DNA of 64,000 nucleotides from Patulibacter americanus DSM 16676 (GTDB lineage Bacteria; Actinomycetota; Thermoleophilia; Solirubrobacterales; Solirubrobacteraceae), in contig NZ_ATUD01000006.1 of assembly GCF_000420025.1 (NCBI RefSeq), forward strand, positions 1 through 64,000, written 5' to 3'. Shown piece by piece: positions 1-7,487 of this stretch. Positions within the stretch are counted from its first letter, which is position 1; every line of letters begins with the position of its first letter. The notes beneath the pieces are model-generated. The model was given only the letters and a program-made list of their open reading frames with translations, was not told where the DNA came from and made no database searches. A program made the translations under genes and the position numbers.

Positions 1-228
1 GGCGACGATGGACACGTAGAGCCAGGCCTGGCGGGCGACGAACTCGTCCGTGCCCTCGGTGTCGCCGCCCTTGATGAGCGCGGCGCTCACCAGGATGCCG
101 ACGATCACGGCGATCATCGCGAAGAACTCCGTCGTCTTCGTGGCGTGCTTCGTCTCGGTCGTAAGACGCTGGGCGCGGGCCGGGGCGACGTCGGTGCTGC
201 GGGTGTTCGTGGTGGCGTTGGTGGCCAT
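1..228 (-). CDS. small membrane protein, C-terminus beyond window edge
   Basis: Reading the minus strand from ATG at 228 gives 76 open codons running off the left edge. The N-terminus is Thr/Ala/Arg-rich, followed by a hydrophobic stretch (FFAMIAVIVGILVSAALI, about residues 36-53) and, after a short Asp/Glu linker, the start of a second one (WLYVSIVA). AAGGAG lies nine bases before the start. It looks like a short two-helix membrane protein. I do not recognise a function. It is transcribed away from the VOC gene at 448. Confidence 0.6.
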   Translation of the reverse strand, partial: MATNATTNTRSTDVAPARAQRLTTETKHATKTTEFFAMIAVIVGILVSAALIKGGDTEGTDEFVARQAWLYVSIVA

Positions 229-447
229 GAGGGACTGCTCCTTGGGGAGGGAAGAGCGGAGAACAGGTGTGCACTCCGCTCGTCGTCCTTGCCCGCCGCT
301 CGCCCTGGCAAACCCGGGGGCCCCGCGGCAGACTGCGATCTCGACGGCTGCCCGGCGGAACCGATGAGTTCTGCGGAGCACGGTCGTCTCCCTTCCAGAT
401 CGACCGAACGGCCCCGCTCCCGCGGCGGCCCCCCGAAGGAGTCCCCG

Positions 448-882
448 ATGCCCCGCATGATCTTCCCCAACCTCCCCGTGAAGGACGTCAAGGCGTCCCG
501 CGCCTTCTACGAAGCCCTGGGCTTCCCGATCAACGAGGCGTTCTGCGACGACCAGACCGCGTGCGTCGTGATCGACGAGCACATCATGGTGATGCTGCTG
601 GAGGAGGCGAAGTTCCAGAGCTTCATCAAGAACGAGATCGCCCCGCGGGACACGACGGAGTCGCTGCTCGCGCTCTCCTGCGCCGACAAGGCCGAGGTCG
701 TCGAGCTCGCCGCGAAGGCCAAGGCCGCCGGCGCCGAGGCGTGGAACGACCCCATGGACATGGGCTTCATGTACGGCGAGAGCTTCCGCGACCTCGACGG
801 CCACGTCTGGGAGCTGATGTGGATGGACCCCGCCGCCGCTGCCGGCGACATGGCGGGCGACGCGGAGACCGCCTCGGCCTGA
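448..882 (+). CDS. VOC-family (glyoxalase/bleomycin-resistance fold) protein
   Basis: 144 aa, the usual length of a single-unit VOC protein. It opens with FPNLPVKDVKASRAFYEALGF, a typical first beta-alpha unit, and ends with the SFRDLDGHVWELMWMDP strand that carries the C-terminal metal-ligand Glu in this superfamily. GAAGGAG seven bases upstream supports ATG 448; longer starts lack it. The substrate is unknown; relatives are often annotated 'extradiol dioxygenase' or PhnB-like without assay. A near-identical paralogue lies at 40849-41280, and stretches of over 80 bases are identical between them. Confidence 0.85.
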   Translation: MPRMIFPNLPVKDVKASRAFYEALGFPINEAFCDDQTACVVIDEHIMVMLLEEAKFQSFIKNEIAPRDTTESLLALSCADKAEVVELAAKAKAAGAEAWNDPMDMGFMYGESFRDLDGHVWELMWMDPAAAAGDMAGDAETASA

Positions 883-888
883 TGGACG

Positions 889-2265
889 TCAGACGGCCTT
901 GCCGGGATTCATCGTCCCGGCGGGGTCCCACGCGTCCTTGATCGCCCGGCCCAGCGCGCGGGCCTCGCCGAGCTCCGCGTCGAGGAACGGGGTCTTCAGC
1001 GCGCCGACCCCGTGCTCGCCGGAGACGGTGCCGCCGAGGCGCAGCGCGAGCGCCACGATCGCGTCGAAGGCCCCGCGCGCCCGCCGCACGGCGTCCGCGT
1101 CGCGGTGGTCGTAGACCACGGTGGGGTGCATGTTGCCGTCGCCCGCGTGCCCGAACGTCCCGATGAGGACCCCGTGCTCCCGGGCGATCTCCTCCACGCC
1201 GGCCAGGAGCGCGGGGATCTGCGGCAGCGGCACGGCGACGTCGTCGAGCAGCGTGCTGCCCTTGCGCTCCAGCGCGGGGTAGGCGAGCTGGCGGGCGACG
1301 GTGATCATGCGGCCCTCCTCGAGGTCGTCCGAGGCGACGGTGAGCGTCGCGCCCGCGGCCTCGCACAGCACCTCCATCAGTGCGATCTCGCGCGGGCCGG
1401 CGTCCGGGCCGGCGTCGGAGCGGGCGAAGAGCACGGCGTGGACGTCGTCCTCGTAGCCCAGCGGCTCGAGCTCCTGCACGGCCTGCAGGGTCGTGCGGTC
1501 CATGAGCTCGAGCATCGACGGGCGGACCCGGCGCACGATCGCCGCGACGGCCTCGCCCGCGTCGACGAGCGACGAGAACGTCGCGGCCAGCGTGCTCGCC
1601 CGCGGCGGCGCCGGCAGGAGCTTGACGGTGACCTCGGTGATGATCCCGAGCGTGCCCTCGGACCCGCACACCAGGCCGGCGAGGTCGTAGCCCGCGACGC
1701 CCTTGCGGGTGCGGTGGCCGACGCGCACGGCGCGGCCGTCGGCGAGCACGACCTCGCAGGAGAGCAGCGCGTCGCGGGTGACCCCGTACTTCACGCAGCA
1801 CAGGCCCCCGGCGTTCGTGGCGACATTGCCGCCGATCGTGGAGAACTCGCGGCTGGCGGGGTCGGGGGCGTACCAGAGGCCCTCCGCGGCGGCCGCCGCG
1901 CCGAGGGCCGCGTTGACCACGCCGGGCTCGACGGTGGCGGTCAGGCCCGCGGCGTCGAGCTCGACGATCCGGTCCATCCGCTCGAGGCTGATCACGAGCC
2001 CGCCGTCGATCGCGTTCGCGCCGCCGCTCAGGCCGGATCCGGCGCCGCGGGGGACGATGGGCACGCCGTGGGCGGCGGCCGCGTGCACGGCCGCCTGGAC
2101 CTCGGCGGTCGACGTCGGGCGGACGACGGCCGCGGGGACGCCGGCCGGCAAGAGGCCCGGTGCCGCCTGGTCGTAGCGGTACGAGGCCAGCAGGTCGGGG
2201 TCGACGAGGACGTCGCCGGCGGCGGCCAGGTCGGCGAGCAGGGCGTCGACGGCGACCGCGCTCAC
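889..2265 (-). CDS. FAD-linked oxidase, glycolate/D-lactate dehydrogenase (GlcD) type
   Basis: 458 aa, typical of GlcD/D-lactate dehydrogenases of the vanillyl-alcohol-oxidase fold. The N-terminal half is the FAD-binding domain with the pyrophosphate loop PRGAGSGLSGG near residue 73 and TIGGNVATNAGG near 143. The C-terminal half is the FAD-oxidase C domain with GTFGHAGDGNMHP and the closing SGEHGVG motif. It would oxidise a 2-hydroxy acid to the 2-oxo acid. Its start overlaps the stop of the FadR-type regulator upstream by four bases, so the two form an operon, and that regulator probably responds to the same hydroxy acid. Confidence 0.9.
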   Translation of the reverse strand: MSAVAVDALLADLAAAGDVLVDPDLLASYRYDQAAPGLLPAGVPAAVVRPTSTAEVQAAVHAAAAHGVPIVPRGAGSGLSGGANAIDGGLVISLERMDRIVELDAAGLTATVEPGVVNAALGAAAAAEGLWYAPDPASREFSTIGGNVATNAGGLCCVKYGVTRDALLSCEVVLADGRAVRVGHRTRKGVAGYDLAGLVCGSEGTLGIITEVTVKLLPAPPRASTLAATFSSLVDAGEAVAAIVRRVRPSMLELMDRTTLQAVQELEPLGYEDDVHAVLFARSDAGPDAGPREIALMEVLCEAAGATLTVASDDLEEGRMITVARQLAYPALERKGSTLLDDVAVPLPQIPALLAGVEEIAREHGVLIGTFGHAGDGNMHPTVVYDHRDADAVRRARGAFDAIVALALRLGGTVSGEHGVGALKTPFLDAELGEARALGRAIKDAWDPAGTMNPGKAV

Positions 2266-3044
2266 GCCACGGCCTCCGGCGCCTGGTCGGCGGGGTCGGC
2301 CACGGGCCGCGGACCCGAGGGCGCGGGGTCGTCGATGACCGTCGTGCGCTCGTAGAGGGCGCGGATGTGGTCGCCCACCAGGCGGGCGGCGTCGTCCGCC
2401 TGACCCTCCCGCACGGCGGCGAGGATCGACGCGTGCTCGGCCCGCAGGCGGTCGAGCTCGTCCGCCACCTCGGGCAGCCTGTGCAGCGCGGTGCGCAGGT
2501 GCTCGGATATCGAGCTGCGGACGGCGAGCATCACGAGCCGCAGCGCGCTGTTGCCCGACGCCTCGACGAGGGCCAGGTGGAACTGCACGTCGGCGACCTC
2601 GAACGCGTCGACGTCCGTGCCCGCGGCGTCCATCGCCGCCAGCGCCGCGGTGGCGGCGGACAGGTCGGGCCGGGGCCGGCGGGCGGCCGTCGCCGCGAGC
2701 GCCGCACCCTCGAGCGCGCGGCGCAGCTCGATGAGGTCTCCGAGCGGGACGCCGCCGAGGCGCAGGAGCGCGGTGAACGCCTCGCCGACGGGCCCCTCGG
2801 AGAGCACGTCGACGGCGGTGACCCGCAGTGGCGCGGTCGGGCCGGCCGCGACCACGAGGCCCTGGGCCTGCAGGGCGCGCAGCGCCTCGCGCACGCTCGT
2901 GCGGCCGACGCCGAAGCGCAGGCAGAGCTCGCGCTCCGACGGCAGCTCGTGCCCGGGGCCGAGCTCGCCGTCGAGGATCGCGGCGCGCAGCTGGGCGGCG
3001 ACCTGCTGGTACACCGGCCGGCGCTCGAGCGCTTCGTAGACCAT
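2262..3044 (-). CDS. GntR-family transcriptional regulator, FadR/FCD type
   Basis: 260 aa. An N-terminal winged helix (ELCLRFGVGRTSVREALRAL, about residues 40-60) is followed by an all-helical FCD effector domain. It is the first gene of an operon with the FAD oxidase at 889. In this family the FCD domain binds small carboxylates (e.g. lactate or glycolate in LldR/GlcC), which fits the neighbour. A palindrome of the FadR-family type (TGGTCAGACAA) lies 25 bases upstream in the divergent promoter, so autoregulation is likely. The same sequence recurs at 3607. Confidence 0.88.
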   Translation of the reverse strand: MVYEALERRPVYQQVAAQLRAAILDGELGPGHELPSERELCLRFGVGRTSVREALRALQAQGLVVAAGPTAPLRVTAVDVLSEGPVGEAFTALLRLGGVPLGDLIELRRALEGAALAATAARRPRPDLSAATAALAAMDAAGTDVDAFEVADVQFHLALVEASGNSALRLVMLAVRSSISEHLRTALHRLPEVADELDRLRAEHASILAAVREGQADDAARLVGDHIRALYERTTVIDDPAPSGPRPVADPADQAPEAVA

Positions 3045-3069
3045 GCCGCCACCCTACCCCCCGACGGGC

Positions 3070-3080
3070 TGGTCAGACAA
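3070..3080. promoter_or_regulatory. putative FadR-type operator in divergent promoter
   Basis: TGGTCAGACAA is an imperfect 5-1-5 inverted repeat matching the TNGTNNNACNA form known for FadR-subfamily GntR regulators. It sits in the 53-base gap between the GntR gene (2262-3044) and the divergent glyoxalase (3098), just before TAGCCT, a possible -10 for the glyoxalase. Confidence 0.5.
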
Positions 3081-3097
3081 GCTAGCCTGGCGGCACC

Positions 3098-3526
3098 ATG
3101 ACCCGTTCCCTGGTTCACACCTGCGTCCGCGTCCTCGACGTCGACGCGTCCCTCGTCTTCTACCGCCGCCTCGGCTTCGAGGAGCGCGGCCGCCTCAACT
3201 TCGAGAGCGCCTACAACGTCTACCTGGGGCTCCCCGGTGGCGGCGACGCGCTCGAGCTGACCGTCAACGTCGGGCAGGAGGAGCCCTACGCGCTCGGCAC
3301 GGGCTACAACCACATCGCCGTGACCGTCGAAGATCTCCCCGCCCTCCTGGAGGAGCTCGCCGCCGCCGGCATCGAGCCGGAGAAGCCGGCGTTCCACCCG
3401 GGCGGCCGCGAGGACCTGCCCCTGATCGCGTTCGTGCAGGACCCGGACGGCTACCGCATCGAGCTCATCGACGGCGGGCGCTTCGACACGCCGCAGGACG
3501 GCCCTCACCCGTCGACGACGGCCTGA
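3098..3526 (+). CDS. glyoxalase I-like VOC protein
   Basis: 142 aa. It contains both beta-alpha modules of lactoylglutathione lyases and the four expected metal ligands in order: His7 (LVHTCVRV), Glu in DALELTV, His in YNHIAVTV and Glu in YRIELID. This suggests a metal-dependent glyoxalase I-like isomerase that removes methylglyoxal or a similar 2-oxoaldehyde adduct; actinobacteria would use a thiol other than glutathione. It is divergent from the GntR/FAD-oxidase operon and shares its operator region. There is no clear Shine-Dalgarno; TAGCCT at 3083-3088 lies nine bases before ATG, so the mRNA may be leaderless. Confidence 0.82.
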   Translation: MTRSLVHTCVRVLDVDASLVFYRRLGFEERGRLNFESAYNVYLGLPGGGDALELTVNVGQEEPYALGTGYNHIAVTVEDLPALLEELAAAGIEPEKPAFHPGGREDLPLIAFVQDPDGYRIELIDGGRFDTPQDGPHPSTTA

Positions 3527-3539
3527 TCGGCGCACCCGA

Positions 3540-3567
3540 GGCGGGGCGGCGGCTTTCCCACCCCGCC
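3540..3567 (+). terminator. hairpin terminator after glyoxalase gene
   Basis: GGCGGGG and CCCCGCC form a 7-bp stem with a 14-base loop just after the glyoxalase stop. A further G-rich run and a short T stretch follow. Confidence 0.45.
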
Positions 3568-3606
3568 CCGCCGGGGGGCCTTTGCGTGTCCGCGGACACA
3601 TTGGAC

Positions 3607-3617
3607 TTGTCAGACCA
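3607..3617. promoter_or_regulatory. second putative FadR-type operator
   Basis: TTGTCAGACCA matches the same TKGTCAGACMA palindrome as at 3070, read from the other side. It lies 68 bases before the gene at 3685 and just ahead of TAGGCT, a possible -10. This suggests that the GntR protein at 2262 also controls the two-gene dehydrogenase operon. Confidence 0.5.
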
Positions 3618-3684
3618 GCAGTCAGGGGTCTAGGCTCGCGGCCATTCCGGGCCCTGACCCCGGCTGACGAGAGGAGAGGACCCG

Positions 3685-4155
3685 ATGGCCACCACGCCGA
3701 GCACCCCGGTCGCGACGACCCTGACGTCGCCCGCGAGCCGTGAGCTGCTGAAGGACGTCGCCCGCGCGATGTTCCCCCACCCGTCGTTCCCCGATGCGCC
3801 GTACGAGCGCGCCGTGGGCACGATCCTCGAGGCCGCCGAGGCCGACGTCCGCCTGCGGGCCCAGCTCGAGCAGGGCCTGCGCGACGTCGACGTCGTCGGC
3901 GGCTCCCCGTTCGCCGAGCTCGACGACGCCGCGCGCCTCGCGGTGCTGCGCCGGATCGAGGGCACCGCGTTCTTCGAGCACGTCCGCACCCGCCTGGTCA
4001 CCGGGCTCTACGACCAGAAGCCGGTGTGGGACCTGCTGGGCTACGAAGGCTCCTGTCCCGACGGGAACGGCTACCTCGGCCGCGGCTTCGACGACCTGGA
4101 CTGGCTCCCCGAACCGCAGATCGTCGACCCGCACCGCGACGAGATCGTCCGATGA
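3685..4155 (+). CDS. gluconate 2-dehydrogenase subunit 3-like protein
   Basis: 156 aa. The sequence (VARAMFPHPSFPDAPYERAV near residue 25, and a C-terminal PVWDLLGYEGSCPDGNGYLGRGF) matches the small subunit-3 family that accompanies membrane or periplasmic GMC dehydrogenases. I see no twin-arginine or other export signal. GAGAGGAGAGGA lies before ATG 3685. Its stop overlaps the start of the GMC oxidoreductase at 4152 by four bases (ATGA), so the two are co-translated and probably form one enzyme oxidising a sugar or polyol. Confidence 0.75.
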   Translation: MATTPSTPVATTLTSPASRELLKDVARAMFPHPSFPDAPYERAVGTILEAAEADVRLRAQLEQGLRDVDVVGGSPFAELDDAARLAVLRRIEGTAFFEHVRTRLVTGLYDQKPVWDLLGYEGSCPDGNGYLGRGFDDLDWLPEPQIVDPHRDEIVR

Positions 4156-5753
4156 GCACCGTCCAGATCCGCGGGCGCTTCGACACCCCCACCTTCGCCG
4201 AGGACGACGAGGACGTCGTCGTCATCGTCGGCTCCGGTCCCGGCGGCGGCACGCTCGCCCACGAGCTCTGCGAGCGCGGCATCCGCTGCGTCGTCCTCGA
4301 GGCCGGGCCGCACCTGACCGCCGAGGACTACGTGCAGGACGAGTGGGAGGCCTTCAACCAGATGGCCTGGCTCGACCCGCGCACGACCTCGGGCTCCTTC
4401 CGCCTGGCGAAGGACTTCCCGAACCTGCCCGCCTGGACCGTGAAGGCCGTGGGCGGCACCGCGACGCACTGGGCCGGCGCGACGCCGAGGTTCAAGGCGC
4501 ACGAGTTCCAGACGGCGACGCGCTACGGCGCGATCGACGGTGCGACGCTGCTCGACTGGCCGATCGGCCTGGAGGACCTTGAGCCGTACTACGACCGGGC
4601 GGAGGAGAAGATGGGGGTCACCCACGTCGGGGGCCGCCCGCCGCTGCCGGCGAACAACAACTTCAAGGTCATGGGCAACGGGGCGAAGGAGCTGGGCTAC
4701 CGGCACATCGCCACGGGGCCCTACGCCACGAACTCCGCACCCTTCGACGGCCGCCCCGCCACGGTGCAGGACGGGTTCAACTTCCAGGGCGACAAGCAGG
4801 AGGCCAAGTGGTCGCCGCTGGTCTCCGAGCTCCCGAAGGCCGTGAGGACGGGCAACCTCGACCTGCGCGCCGGCTGCCACGTCGTGCAGATCACCCACGA
4901 CGCCCGCGGCCGCGCCGACGGCGTGCTCTACCTCGACGAGGAGGGTGGCCTGCACAAGCAGCGCGGCCGGGCGGTCTGCGTGGCGGGCAACGCGATCGAG
5001 ACCGCGCGCCTGCTGCTGCTCTCGGACTCCCCGCTGTTCCCTGACGGCCTGGCGAATTCGTCCGGCCAGGTCGGCCGCAACTACATGCGCCACCTGACGG
5101 CCTCCGTCTACGGCCGCTTCGACCGCGAGGTCAAGATGTGGCGCGGCGAGACGATGGCCGGCGTCGTGGCGGACGAGTCCCGGCACGACACCGACCGCGG
5201 GTTCGCCGGCGGCTACTACATGCAGCTGATCTCGCTCGGCGTGCCGTTCCTCGCAGCGTTCGTCGAGCCGGGCGGCTGGGGCCCGGACTTCACGGCCACG
5301 ATGGACGCGTACTCGAGCACCGCGGGCATGTGGCTCGTCGGCGAGGACATGCCGCAGGCCGACAACCGCGTCACGCTGAACCAGGGGATGACGGACGCGC
5401 ACGGCCTGCCTGTCCCGCACGTGCACTTCGACGACCACCCCAACGACGTGGCGATGCGCGAGCACGGGTGGACGCAGGGCACGAAGCTCTACGAGGCCGT
5501 AGGCGCGACGAACGTGCACCGTACTCCGCCCTACCCGTCGACCCACAACCTCGGCACGTGCCGGATGAGCGCGCGGCCCGAGGACGGCGTCGTGAACGAG
5601 TGGGGCCGCGCGCACGACGTGCCGAACCTCTTCGTCTCGGACGGCTCGCAGTTCACGACGGGCGCGGCGGCGAACCCGACGCTGACGATCGTCGCGCTCG
5701 GCATCCGCCAGGCCGAGCACATCGCGGCCGAGATCGGCCGCGGGGCGCTCTGA
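4152..5753 (+). CDS. GMC-family FAD oxidoreductase (large subunit)
   Basis: 533 aa. The Rossmann FAD-binding motif VVIVGSGPGGGTLAHEL is near residues 24-40. The FAD-contact region VGGTATHWAGATPRF is near 103, and the GMC C-terminal block has HNLGTCRMS with the conserved His plus TGAAANPTLTI. Length and motifs fit the gluconate-2-dehydrogenase/glucoside-3-dehydrogenase branch, in keeping with the subunit-3-like partner encoded just upstream with a four-base overlap. The substrate is probably a sugar or sugar acid but is not fixed by sequence. A strong terminator follows. Confidence 0.85.
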   Translation: MSTVQIRGRFDTPTFAEDDEDVVVIVGSGPGGGTLAHELCERGIRCVVLEAGPHLTAEDYVQDEWEAFNQMAWLDPRTTSGSFRLAKDFPNLPAWTVKAVGGTATHWAGATPRFKAHEFQTATRYGAIDGATLLDWPIGLEDLEPYYDRAEEKMGVTHVGGRPPLPANNNFKVMGNGAKELGYRHIATGPYATNSAPFDGRPATVQDGFNFQGDKQEAKWSPLVSELPKAVRTGNLDLRAGCHVVQITHDARGRADGVLYLDEEGGLHKQRGRAVCVAGNAIETARLLLLSDSPLFPDGLANSSGQVGRNYMRHLTASVYGRFDREVKMWRGETMAGVVADESRHDTDRGFAGGYYMQLISLGVPFLAAFVEPGGWGPDFTATMDAYSSTAGMWLVGEDMPQADNRVTLNQGMTDAHGLPVPHVHFDDHPNDVAMREHGWTQGTKLYEAVGATNVHRTPPYPSTHNLGTCRMSARPEDGVVNEWGRAHDVPNLFVSDGSQFTTGAAANPTLTIVALGIRQAEHIAAEIGRGAL

Positions 5754-5774
5754 GGGAGACGCCCAGGGCCGTCC

Positions 5775-5805
5775 GGCGCCTCCCCGGTCACGGCGGGGAG
5801 GCGCC
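5775..5805 (+). terminator. strong hairpin terminator
   Basis: GGCGCCTCCCC and GGGGAGGCGCC form a perfect 11-bp stem with a nine-base loop, 22 bases after the GMC oxidoreductase stop. It has no T-tract, as is common in high-GC actinobacteria. Confidence 0.7.
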
Positions 5806-5942
5806 CCGTGACCAGGGAGACCCGTCGGCGGACGGCGGCGGATCCGGCACCGGCGTGGCGGGGAGCGCACGGGTGCCCCGGCGGGCCGCCCGTGTGAGCG
5901 GCGTGTGCGGGTGCTGTGAGCGGCCCCGCGGATGCTGCCGGC

Positions 5943-7469
5943 ATGAGCACCACCACCGCCGCGCCACAGGCGCCCGCGCCGCCCACACCGGCGCCCACCT
6001 CGTCCCGCACGTACACGTCGCTCCGCGCCGCCTGGATCCCGCTGGCCGCCCTCTGCCTCGCGTTCTTCGTCGAGATGGTCGACAACACGCTGCTGTCGAT
6101 CGCGCTGCCCACCATCGCCCGCGACCTCGGCACCGGCACCACCGGCCTGCAATGGGTCACCGGCGCGTACTCGCTGACCTTCGGCGGCCTGCTCCTCACC
6201 GCCGGGTCGATCGCCGATCGCTGGGGACGACGGCGGGTCCTCTCGATCGGGCTCGCCGTGTTCGGCGCGCTGAGCCTCTGCGTCGTCTTCGTGCAGTCCG
6301 CCGAGGAGCTGACCGCGCTGCGCGCCGGCCTCGGCGTCGCCGCCGCGGCGATGGCGCCGATCACGAACTCCCTCGTCTTCCGGCTCTTCGACGACGCGGC
6401 GCTGCGCATGCGCGCGATGACCCTGATGATCGTCGTCGGCATGTCCGGGTTCGTCCTGGGCCCGGTGCTGGGCGGCAGCGTCCTGACGCACGTGAGCTGG
6501 GAGTGGCTGCTCGTCGTCAACGCGCCGATCGCGCTGATCGCCTACATCGGCGTGCGGATGGGCGTCGCGGCCGACCGTCCGGAGGACCTGACCGCCGACC
6601 GGCTCGACCTGCCCGGCGCGGTCCTCAGCGTCGCCACCATCGGCCTGGCCTGCTACTCGCTCACGAGCGGCATCGAGCACGGCTGGGCGTCCATCAGCAC
6701 GGTCGCGGCGGTCGTCGGCGCCCTCGCCGCCGGCCTCGGCTTCGTGTGGCACGAGCGCCGCGCCGCCGCACCGATGCTCGACCTGGGCCTGTTCAAGAAC
6801 GGCACCGTCCGCGGCGCCGCGATCGCGCAGACCGGGACGTCGATCGCCATGGCCAGCGTGATGTTCGGCCTGATCCTGCACTTCCAGTACGCCTACGGCT
6901 GGAGCCCCATGAAGGCCGGGCTGGCGAACCTGCCGCTGATCGCGACGATGATCCTCGCGACCCCGATCTCCGAGGGCCTCGGGAAGCGCTTCGGGCACCG
7001 CGTCGCGTGCCTGGTCGGTGCCGCGCTGCTCGCCGGCGGGCTGGCCGGGCTGTCCTGGGGCGTCTCCCACGGGTACCTCGCCATCGCCCTCTCGATGGTC
7101 GTCATGACGATCGGCCTGCGGACGATCATGACCATCTGCGCGGTCGCCCTGGTCGACGCGATGCCCGCGAACCGCACGTCGATGGGCACGGCCCTGAACG
7201 ACACGGCGCAGGAGGTCGGCACGAGCGTCGGCACCGCCGTCGTCGGCACGCTGATCGCCGTCCTCGTCACCACCGCGCTGCCCGCCGGGACGTGGAGCCC
7301 CGAGCTCGTGAGCTCGTTCTTCCACGGCGAGCGGATCACGTTCGGCATCCTCGCGGTCGTCGTCGGCCTGGTCGCCGGGTACGGCGCGCACACCCTCACC
7401 GACTCGCGGTCCGTCGAGGAGGATCACGGGGAGGAGCCGGCCGTCGCGGGCAGCGCACAGCCGGCCTGA
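5943..7469 (+). CDS. MFS drug exporter, DHA2 (EmrB/QacA) family
   Basis: 508 aa with about 14 hydrophobic helices. The first helix carries MVDNTLLSIALPTIARDL, the DHA2 motif, followed by GLQWVTGAYSLTFGGLLL and motif A (GSIADRWGRRRVL). Motif C appears as GFVLGPVLGG. It should export hydrophobic compounds by proton antiport. It stands alone and is convergent with the large BTAD regulator, whose stop lies 18 bases past this gene's stop. Confidence 0.9.
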   Translation: MSTTTAAPQAPAPPTPAPTSSRTYTSLRAAWIPLAALCLAFFVEMVDNTLLSIALPTIARDLGTGTTGLQWVTGAYSLTFGGLLLTAGSIADRWGRRRVLSIGLAVFGALSLCVVFVQSAEELTALRAGLGVAAAAMAPITNSLVFRLFDDAALRMRAMTLMIVVGMSGFVLGPVLGGSVLTHVSWEWLLVVNAPIALIAYIGVRMGVAADRPEDLTADRLDLPGAVLSVATIGLACYSLTSGIEHGWASISTVAAVVGALAAGLGFVWHERRAAAPMLDLGLFKNGTVRGAAIAQTGTSIAMASVMFGLILHFQYAYGWSPMKAGLANLPLIATMILATPISEGLGKRFGHRVACLVGAALLAGGLAGLSWGVSHGYLAIALSMVVMTIGLRTIMTICAVALVDAMPANRTSMGTALNDTAQEVGTSVGTAVVGTLIAVLVTTALPAGTWSPELVSSFFHGERITFGILAVVVGLVAGYGAHTLTDSRSVEEDHGEEPAVAGSAQPA

Positions 7470-7487
7470 GGCCCGCCGGGGCGCCGG

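Noticed and set aside
254-281. Inverted repeat GAGCGGAG-N12-CTCCGCTC before the VOC gene at 448 as a riboswitch
   Set aside because: It is a single 8-bp stem with no conserved riboswitch core and lies over 160 bases from the start.
4071-7427. Long open frame of about 1100 codons on the minus strand opposite the GMC oxidoreductase and MFS genes
   Set aside because: Its composition is Arg/Gly/Ala/Asp-rich nonsense typical of antisense frames in GC-rich DNA, and the opposite strand encodes proteins with full family motifs.
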